This document shows positions 7,357 to 11,865 of a stretch of 11,865 nucleotides of DNA, one piece after another. Both the position numbers and the translations under genes were made by a program. The notes under the pieces were generated by a model that did no database searches, was not told the DNA's origin, and saw nothing but the letters and a program-made list of their open reading frames with translations. This DNA comes from an uncultured Tissierellia bacterium (lineage in GTDB: Bacteria; Bacillota; Clostridia; Tissierellales; Peptoniphilaceae). Numbering within the stretch: position 1 is the first letter of the stretch; every line of letters begins with the position of its first letter. The stretch spans positions 1-11,865 of the forward strand of contig CAMYOR010000020.1 in the NCBI GenBank assembly GCA_947278105.1. Reading direction: 5' to 3'.

Positions 7357-7856
7357 GCGTCCTCCCTCCTTTCCTGGGGAAGGCTTCCCCCGGAAAAATT
7401 TTCTTTCGGCTGATATTTCATAACGAAAGCATCTTTGTGTTCCTTAGAATAGTAGTTTTTTCTCCGAGAAAGGATCTCAAATCCAAAGGCGGAATAAAGG
7501 GCCAGGGCCGGCTCATTGTCCACGGCAACTTCTAGAAAAAAATCTCTGGATCCTTTTTTTCTTCCCTGGTCCAGAAAGTGCTGAAAAAGGATCCTTCCCA
7601 GGCCCCTGCCCTGGAAGGCTTTTTTGACGGCGAGGTTACTGAGATCCGACTGGCCGGCAATATGCCAGGCAAAGTAGTAACCCAGAATTTCCGGGCCGGC
7701 TTTCAAAGTGAAGGCTTCAATATTTCTATTCGCTAATAGCTCGCTTTTGAGCATTTCCTCGGTCCATGGATCGAAAAAATTCATTTTTTCAATGGCCTCT
7801 ACCTGGATGAGGTCTTCCGGGGCCATCGGCCTAAGAGCTGGCTTAAGGTCTTTCAT
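7353..7856 (-). CDS. rimI: Ribosomal protein alanine N-acetyltransferase RimI
   Basis: This 167-residue GNAT enzyme uses acetyl-CoA; the family acetylates the N-terminus of ribosomal protein S18 and sometimes other proteins. Sequence support: PWTEEMLKSEL (30-40), the helix 1/2 region typical of RimI; the acetyl-CoA pyrophosphate loop QGRGLG (82-87); LEV followed by DNEPALALYSAFGF (113-126); and NYYSKEHKDAFVMKY at the end (134-148), close to the RimI NYY...DALVM pattern. A further 19-residue polar tail carries the tsaD ribosome site in its coding sequence. The ATG at 7856 was chosen because it immediately precedes the first beta strand (ALRPM). A longer reading from 7940 would run far into tsaB. 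The start has a poor Shine-Dalgarno site and lies 14 nt inside tsaB, so it may rely on ribosomes finishing tsaB. The tsaB-rimI-tsaD order is common in Firmicutes. Confidence 0.93.
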   Translation of the reverse strand: MKDLKPALRPMAPEDLIQVEAIEKMNFFDPWTEEMLKSELLANRNIEAFTLKAGPEILGYYFAWHIAGQSDLSNLAVKKAFQGRGLGRILFQHFLDQGRKKGSRDFFLEVAVDNEPALALYSAFGFEILSRRKNYYSKEHKDAFVMKYQPKENFSGGSLPQERREDA

Positions 7857-8616
7857 AGCGGTCACGGTCCATTTCTGCCTGGGATTTTCGAAGATAGAGG
7901 GGGGCCAGGTCCAAAAAGGAGTCGCTCTCTCCCCTGGCAAGTCTTTGAGCGGCTAAAATAGCCAGGCCCCGAACCGGGGAGTCGGCATTTTCTCCCTGAG
8001 CAATTTCAAAGGCCAGGGAGGTCTTTTCTAGGGCGGGGTGGGCTGAGAGGCCCTGGCCGATATAGAGGATTCCCTGAAGACCCTGGTCCTGGACGGCTTT
8101 TTCCACCCTCGGCAGGAGGTCTTCTTCGTAATAGAGATCCCCGGGGATCAGGACCTTCGGTTCTTCCCCCAGGTATTCGTTTTTGCCTTTAAAGCAGGCA
8201 TAGGCGGCAGCGTAAATTCGATTGGCCCGGGCATCGATCAGGGGAACATGGAGGAGGTCCTCCCTTCCCCAGCCCCAGGCCATGGCCCGGAGGGTGGAAA
8301 TTCCCACCAGGGGGCTTTGGGTGAACTGGGCCAGGGTTTTTGCCGTGGTCACGCCGATCCGAAGACCTGTAAAAGAGCCGGGGCCCAGGGCAACGGCGTA
8401 GGCATTGATGGTCCCTTTTTTACGAAGGTCCAGGTCTATTCTTTCTCCCAGATCTTCCAGCAAGGGAAAAAGCTCGTCCGAGGGATTGGCTCCCTCCCTT
8501 TCGATAGAAACTCCGTCAAAGGTTCCCCGGAGAGGGCCTTCGGGGGATTTTTCATCAAAGGAATAGAGGGCAAGGCCCATGGCCCGGGTGGAAGTGTCAA
8601 TCGCAAGCAGTCTCAT
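7843..8616 (-). CDS. tsaB: t6A biosynthesis protein TsaB (YeaZ)
   Basis: This 257-residue ASKHA-fold paralogue of TsaD lacks its catalytic metal site and acts as its dimer partner in t6A synthesis. Signatures are LAIDTST (4-10), the highly conserved GPGSFTGLRIG (78-88), PLIDAR shortly after the middle, and the C-terminal PLYLRKSQAE close to the end. Length is at the upper end for the family (commonly about 220-240), with an extended charged C-terminus. The ATG at 8616 was chosen because it overlaps the tsaE TGA as ATGA, has a GGGAGG site at proper distance and begins exactly at the conserved MRLLAIDTS. A reading from 8709 would overlap most of the tsaE 3' end. Translation is probably coupled both ways, to tsaE upstream and rimI downstream. 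Confidence 0.96.
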   Translation of the reverse strand: MRLLAIDTSTRAMGLALYSFDEKSPEGPLRGTFDGVSIEREGANPSDELFPLLEDLGERIDLDLRKKGTINAYAVALGPGSFTGLRIGVTTAKTLAQFTQSPLVGISTLRAMAWGWGREDLLHVPLIDARANRIYAAAYACFKGKNEYLGEEPKVLIPGDLYYEEDLLPRVEKAVQDQGLQGILYIGQGLSAHPALEKTSLAFEIAQGENADSPVRGLAILAAQRLARGESDSFLDLAPLYLRKSQAEMDRDRYERP

Positions 8617-9020
8617 GAAAGAAAAACCTCCCTTTCTTCTCCGGGGCCTTTGAGGATGGTCAGGGTAATGAGATCCTTCGGCAGGTAGGGGCCGGCTTTT
8701 TTTGCCCATTCAATAAAGGTATATCCATTTTCCGGATAAAAATAATCTTCGTAATCCAGGGCCTCGATTTCCCGGGGGGTCTCTAAGCGGTAGAGGTCAA
8801 GATGGCGGAGGGGGCCCCGGGGGGTCTTATAGGTGTGAACCAGATCAAAGGTCGGCGAAGGAATGGGCTTTTGAACGCCCAGGGCCTGGCCAATCCACTG
8901 GACCATCTGGGTCTTTCCCGCCCCCAGATCTCCCTCTAAGGAAACCACGGCGCCCGAAGGCAGGGTCCGGAAAAATTCCAGTGTCCATTTTTTCATTTCT
9001 TCTTTGGAATGAATCTTCAT
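8613..9020 (-). CDS. tsaE: t6A biosynthesis ATPase TsaE (YjeE)
   Basis: This 135-residue P-loop ATPase is needed to reset the TsaB-TsaD complex between catalytic rounds of t6A formation. Visible are the Walker A motif GDLGAGKT (30-37), the switch motif PSPTF (54-58), HLDLYRL (73-79) and the late conserved IEWA (103-106). Length is typical. The ATG at 9020 has an AGGTGA site 4-5 nt upstream and directly precedes the first family helix. A start at 9167 would add 49 residues across the promoter, with no homology-like content, and is rejected. It is the first gene of the long minus-strand operon. The promoter at 9064-9092 gives it a leader of about 37 nt. It diverges from murJ across a 131-bp gap. 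Confidence 0.96.
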   Translation of the reverse strand: MKIHSKEEMKKWTLEFFRTLPSGAVVSLEGDLGAGKTQMVQWIGQALGVQKPIPSPTFDLVHTYKTPRGPLRHLDLYRLETPREIEALDYEDYFYPENGYTFIEWAKKAGPYLPKDLITLTILKGPGEEREVFLS

Positions 9021-9063
9021 ATACTCACCTTTTTCTTGAATTTTGCCTCTTCCTATCCCTAGT

Positions 9064-9092
9064 ATTATATGCTTTTTGCGGGGATCTTTCAC
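9064..9092 (-). promoter_or_regulatory. Promoter of the tsaE-yfcE operon
   Basis: The minus strand carries a perfect -10 box TATAAT (9069-9064), a 17-bp spacer and a -35 box GTGAAA (9092-9087) matching TTGACA at four of six bases. A start near 9057 gives a leader of about 37 nt containing the tsaE ribosome site. No operator-like inverted repeat is evident, so constitutive housekeeping expression is inferred. Confidence 0.75.
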
Positions 9093-9093
9093 C

Positions 9094-9123
9094 TGGACCC
9101 GGCTCCTTGAAGTGTGGTAAACT
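9094..9123 (+). promoter_or_regulatory. Candidate promoter of murJ
   Basis: On the plus strand there is an extended -10 element TGGTAAACT (-10 hexamer TAAACT, 9118-9123) with a -35-like TGGACC (9094-9099) at 18-bp spacing. Initiation near 9130 would leave about 20 nt before the murJ ATG, enough for the ribosome site AGGGGGAG (9138-9145). The boxes are imperfect and no better pair is seen in the 131-bp gap. Confidence 0.5.
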
Positions 9124-9151
9124 CTACTGACAGGATGAGGGGGAGCCTTTG

Positions 9152-10684
9152 ATGACAAATGTTGCAATCGAACTGATGATCGTTACCATTATCTCCAAGC
9201 TGACGGGCCTTGCAAGAGAGATCGTCTTTTCGCAGGTCTACGGAACCTCCATGGTCAAGGATATTTACGTGATTTCCATGACGATGATTGCCCTCTCCTT
9301 TTCTTTTCTTTTTATGTCCATCCAGTCTACCTTTATTCCGATTTACCATAATGAGCTAAATCGAGGCCAGAGGCGGCACGCAGATCTTTTTACCGCAAAC
9401 CTTACTAACAGCCTTCTTCTTGTGGCAACCCTGGTTGTCATTTTCTTTGAGATTTTCATGGGGCCCATTTTAAAGGTCGTCGCCCATGGCTTTACGGGGG
9501 AAAAATACCAGCTGGCGGTTGTCTTCTGCCGGATTACGATCCTTGCCATTTATTTCTCGGCGATCAACGGGCCCATGATTGCCTACCTTCAAATTTATGG
9601 AGATTTCCTGACCCCGGCAACGACAGGGATTATCATGAATATGGTCCTGATTGTCTTTGCCATTTTTGCTTCTCGGCAAAATTCCCTCTGGCTTCTGGCC
9701 GGAGGAGTTCTTTTTGCCCACGGGATTCAGTATTTGTTCTTTCCCCGGGCCCTTCGTAGGGCGGGTTACCGGCACCGTCTTTTTCTCAATCTCCGGGATC
9801 CCTATCTTAAAGAATCCCTTGCGATCGCCCTTCCGGCTATGATTTCGATCGTGGTCAACGACCTTTCCATTATTGTCGATAAGGCGGTGGCAACGACCGT
9901 GGCGGCATCGGGCGGGGTTTCGGCCTTGGACTATGCGGCCAAGCTCTATGACCTGATCCAGGGCATTGTCATTGTCTCCATCGTCACGGCAGCTTTTCCC
10001 AAAATGACCGCCCTTGCCCGGGAAAAGAAGATGAGCGAGGTCAAGCGGATTTCCGCCCAATCCATTACGGCGGGCCTGATCCTGATTATTCCGGCGGTCT
10101 TTGGCCTGATGGCTTTTTCCACCCCGGTTGTGCGCGCCTTCTATGAAAGGGGAGCCTTCACTTCCGAGTCCACGGCCATGACCGCGGGCATCCTCTTTTT
10201 CTATGCGCCAGCCCTGATTTTTGTGATGTTTTATCAGATGAATACCCGAATTTACTACACGATGAATAATACCAAAACCCCGCTTTTTATTGCGACGATT
10301 CAGGTGGTCTTAAATATCATTTTAAATCTCATCCTCTCCCGGTTCTTCGGGCTGAACGGGCTTTCGGCCGCCACGACGATTACGGCGGGAATCGGAGCAG
10401 TCCTGATGGTCCTGACCCTGCGAAAGAAGGTGGGGGCTCTTCATTACCGGGGGGTCTTTCGGAGCCTTTTGAAAATTACGGCAGCTTCTGTCCTGATGAT
10501 TTTTTGTGGGCGGAAGGTCTATGACCTTTTGCCAGGACTGGGGGAAATTTCCCGGATGCTCCTGGTCCTTCTATCCTGCGCCCTGGTTTATTTTCCCCTG
10601 GTGGGGATCCTCCGGGTGCCAGAGCTTTCCATCGTAGCTCAAAGCTTTCAGCGGCGGTTTGGAAAAAACCGGGCTTTGAAATAG
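9152..10684 (+). CDS. murJ: Lipid II flippase MurJ (MviN)
   Basis: This is a 510-residue integral membrane protein of the MOP exporter superfamily. MurJ flips lipid-linked peptidoglycan precursor (lipid II) across the cytoplasmic membrane. The sequence shows about 14 hydrophobic segments over its whole length and MurJ landmarks: SKLTGLARE (15-23), TFIPIY (60-65), SALDYAAKLYDL (257-268), YERGAF (331-336) and RIYYTMNNTKTP (366-377). The ATG at 9152 is preferred over the TTG at 9149, since AGGGGGAG (9138-9145) is spaced properly only for the ATG. Compared with the E. coli protein, the essential Arg18 and Arg270 positions appear to be Lys16 and Lys264, and Arg52 appears to be Phe50, while Arg24 (R22) and Asp39 (D37) are kept. 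It is a monocistronic unit with its own terminator. A related polysaccharide flippase is the main alternative, but the ERGAF and TKTP motifs favour MurJ. Confidence 0.88.
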   Translation: MTNVAIELMIVTIISKLTGLAREIVFSQVYGTSMVKDIYVISMTMIALSFSFLFMSIQSTFIPIYHNELNRGQRRHADLFTANLTNSLLLVATLVVIFFEIFMGPILKVVAHGFTGEKYQLAVVFCRITILAIYFSAINGPMIAYLQIYGDFLTPATTGIIMNMVLIVFAIFASRQNSLWLLAGGVLFAHGIQYLFFPRALRRAGYRHRLFLNLRDPYLKESLAIALPAMISIVVNDLSIIVDKAVATTVAASGGVSALDYAAKLYDLIQGIVIVSIVTAAFPKMTALAREKKMSEVKRISAQSITAGLILIIPAVFGLMAFSTPVVRAFYERGAFTSESTAMTAGILFFYAPALIFVMFYQMNTRIYYTMNNTKTPLFIATIQVVLNIILNLILSRFFGLNGLSAATTITAGIGAVLMVLTLRKKVGALHYRGVFRSLLKITAASVLMIFCGRKVYDLLPGLGEISRMLLVLLSCALVYFPLVGILRVPELSIVAQSFQRRFGKNRALK

Positions 10685-10689
10685 CCCGG
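10663..10689 (-). terminator. Intrinsic terminator for galE, inside the murJ 3' end
   Basis: Read on the minus strand, a perfect 7-bp GC-rich stem CCGGGCT (10689-10683) and AGCCCGG (10675-10669) encloses a 7-nt loop and runs straight into six Ts (10668-10663). This is a classical rho-independent terminator for transcription coming from galE, 86 nt beyond its stop. On the plus strand the hairpin lacks a T tract, so it should not stop murJ. It spans the last murJ codons and its TAG stop. Confidence 0.85.
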
Positions 10690-10740
10690 GCGTAAATCCT
10701 TCTTTAATTTCATGATCGATTAATTTTTCCTTTGCCCCTT

Positions 10741-10774
10741 CCGCCGGAATCCACCGGCGGCTTTTCGTTTTTTT
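10741..10774 (+). terminator. Intrinsic terminator for murJ, at the galE 3' end
   Basis: On the plus strand a perfect 7-bp stem CCGCCGG (10741-10747) and CCGGCGG (10754-10760) with a 6-nt loop is followed by CTTTTCG and a run of seven Ts (10768-10774). It lies 57 nt after the murJ stop and ends 2 nt before the galE stop codon. On the minus strand it lacks a T tract. Confidence 0.8.
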
Positions 10775-10775
10775 C

Positions 10776-11792
10776 CTAATCTCTTTCAGGGTTTTCTTCC
10801 CGGTTTTTCTGATAGGTCCAAGCATCTCGGCAGGCATCTTCGATCGAATATTGGCTCTTCCAGCCCAGGTCCTTTAGGGCCCGGGAGGGGTCTGCATAAA
10901 CCTCTGCATTATCCCCGGGCCGCCGGCCCTCAATCACATAGGGGAGGATCAGTCCGTTGACTCTTTCAAAGGCGCGGACCAGGTCAAGAACCGAGGTCCC
11001 CTGGCCGGTCCCCAGGTTATAGGGAAAGATCCCCGCAGTGCCGTGGAGCTTTTCCAGGGCCTGGACGTGTCCCCGGGCCAGGTCTTGAACGTGGATATAG
11101 TCCCGGATTCCGGTCCCGTCGGGGGTGGGATAGTCATTGCCAAAGATATGGAGGAGGGGGAGTTTTTTTGCGGCCACCTGGCAGAGGCAGGGCATGAGGT
11201 TATTGGGCCTTCCTTCTGGCTCTTCTCCGATTAGGCCCGAGGGATGGGCTCCGATGGGGTTAAAGTAGCGCAGGAGGATGCCGGTGAAGGAGGGGTGAGC
11301 TTGGCCATAGTCCCTGAGGATCTCTTCGATCATAATCTTGGTTTTTCCATAGGGATTGATGGCCCGTAGGGGCATTTCCTCTTTCAAAGGGCTTGGATTT
11401 TCAGGGGCGTAGACGGTGGCGGAGGAAGAAAAAACAAGGGTCCTGGTTCCATATTTTTCCATGGCTTCCAGAAGGGTCAGGGTGGTATCGATATTATTGC
11501 GGTAGTAGGCCAGGGGCTTTTCTACGGATTCCCCGACGGCTTTAAAGCCAGCAAAGTGAAGGACGGCCTCGGGCCTTTGGGCGTCAAAAATGGCATCCAT
11601 AAAAACGGGGTCCTTGCAGTCCCCTTGGTAAAAGAGGGGGGACTTTCCTGTCAGGGCCCCTATTCTTTGGGCAACGGAGGCTTTGGAATTGGAAAGATTG
11701 TCGACGAGGACGAGGTCGTGTCCCCGGTGAGATAGGTCGACGGCGGTATGGGAGCCGATGTAGCCCAAGGCTCCGGTCACAAGAACTTTCAT
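10776..11792 (-). CDS. galE: UDP-glucose 4-epimerase GalE
   Basis: This 338-residue short-chain dehydrogenase/reductase interconverts UDP-glucose and UDP-galactose (some members also the N-acetyl forms) using bound NAD+. It supports galactose use and supplies UDP-galactose for envelope sugars in the cytoplasm. Evidence includes the NAD-binding GALGYIG (7-13), DNLSNS (31-36), FSSSATVY (121-128) with the catalytic Ser region, and the YxxxK pair Y148 and K152 in INPYGKTK, followed by RYFNPIGAH, where GalE usually has RYFNP.GAH. Length is exactly typical. A GGAGG site lies 5 nt before the ATG. No other Leloir pathway genes are visible, so its use cannot be inferred from context; an envelope role next to murJ is only a guess. 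The leader holds a terminator from upstream and a palindrome, leaving little space for a promoter. Confidence 0.95.
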   Translation of the reverse strand: MKVLVTGALGYIGSHTAVDLSHRGHDLVLVDNLSNSKASVAQRIGALTGKSPLFYQGDCKDPVFMDAIFDAQRPEAVLHFAGFKAVGESVEKPLAYYRNNIDTTLTLLEAMEKYGTRTLVFSSSATVYAPENPSPLKEEMPLRAINPYGKTKIMIEEILRDYGQAHPSFTGILLRYFNPIGAHPSGLIGEEPEGRPNNLMPCLCQVAAKKLPLLHIFGNDYPTPDGTGIRDYIHVQDLARGHVQALEKLHGTAGIFPYNLGTGQGTSVLDLVRAFERVNGLILPYVIEGRRPGDNAEVYADPSRALKDLGWKSQYSIEDACRDAWTYQKNREENPERD

Positions 11793-11803
11793 CGTTCCTC
11801 CAG

Positions 11804-11819
11804 GCCCTTAAAAAAGGGC
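11804..11819. repeat. Palindrome in the galE leader
   Basis: A 16-bp perfect inverted repeat, GCCCTT-4 nt-AAGGGC, lies 11 bp before the galE ATG, between the upstream terminator's T tract and the galE ribosome site. It could be a small operator, an RNA hairpin near the ribosome site or a chance A/T-rich palindrome. Its position makes a role in galE expression possible, but no family of binding site is recognised. Confidence 0.4.
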
Positions 11820-11850
11820 AAAAAAAAGAAGGCCGGAGCGCCGGCTCCGG
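11820..11850 (-). terminator. Intrinsic terminator upstream of galE
   Basis: On the minus strand a 7-bp stem CCGGAGC (11850-11844) and GCTCCGG (11839-11833) with a 4-nt loop is followed by CCTTC and eight Ts (11827-11820). It fits a terminator of a minus-strand gene entering from beyond position 11865. A TAA in one frame at 11855-11853, preceded by codons for Gly-Val-Gln, could be that gene's stop, but too little is visible to call it. A second weak stem CGGGGT/ACCCCG (11848-11853 with 11860-11865) overlaps and would compete. Confidence 0.75.
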
Positions 11851-11865
11851 GGTTACTGGACCCCG

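Noticed and set aside
9021..9167. N-terminal extension of tsaE starting at 9167
   Set aside because: The added 49 residues cross the promoter and resemble no TsaE sequence; the ATG at 9020 has a good ribosome site.
9470..10060. 196-codon minus-strand open frame opposite murJ
   Set aside because: It is the antisense shadow of membrane-segment codons, rich in Gly, Lys, Asp and Asn with no domain pattern, and has no ribosome site.

Overview
The window reads as a chromosomal housekeeping segment of a low-to-moderate-GC Gram-positive bacterium, most likely a member of the Firmicutes (Clostridia/Tissierellia type). The reasons are strong purine-rich Shine-Dalgarno sites (GGAGG, AAGGAG), the gene pairs tsaE-tsaB-rimI-tsaD, pcrA-ligA and rdgB-yfcE, and short U-tract intrinsic terminators. 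Genus-level placement is not supported by the sequence alone. I see no phage, transposon, CRISPR array or defence cassette.

Positions 9020 down to 97 (minus strand) hold one compact nine-gene operon: tsaE, tsaB, rimI, tsaD, a YcdX-type PHP phosphatase gene, pcrA, ligA, rdgB and yfcE. Four junctions overlap by 4 to 14 nt, and no gap exceeds 56 nt. A good sigma-A-type promoter lies just upstream of tsaE. The first four genes make the t6A modification of tRNAs reading ANN codons (TsaE, TsaB, TsaD) and acetylate a ribosomal protein (RimI). The middle genes handle DNA repair and replication (PcrA helicase, LigA ligase). RdgB cleans the nucleotide pool and YfcE is a metallophosphoesterase. The operon has no visible terminator and runs directly into the promoter of a tRNA-Arg(CCG) gene whose 5' half fills positions 1-39.

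The 131-bp gap 9021-9151 is a divergent promoter region. To its right, murJ (lipid II flippase) is transcribed on the plus strand. It converges on galE (UDP-glucose 4-epimerase, minus strand). Between murJ and galE two intrinsic terminators point in opposite directions, each placed at the 3' end of the opposing gene. Upstream of galE, a strong minus-strand terminator and a palindrome leave almost no room for a dedicated promoter.

The gene content is ordinary. The points worth a second look are regulatory architecture (back-to-back promoters, nested convergent terminators, the promoterless galE leader) and several non-consensus residues in LigA, MurJ and RdgB. I did not find a convincing undescribed system.
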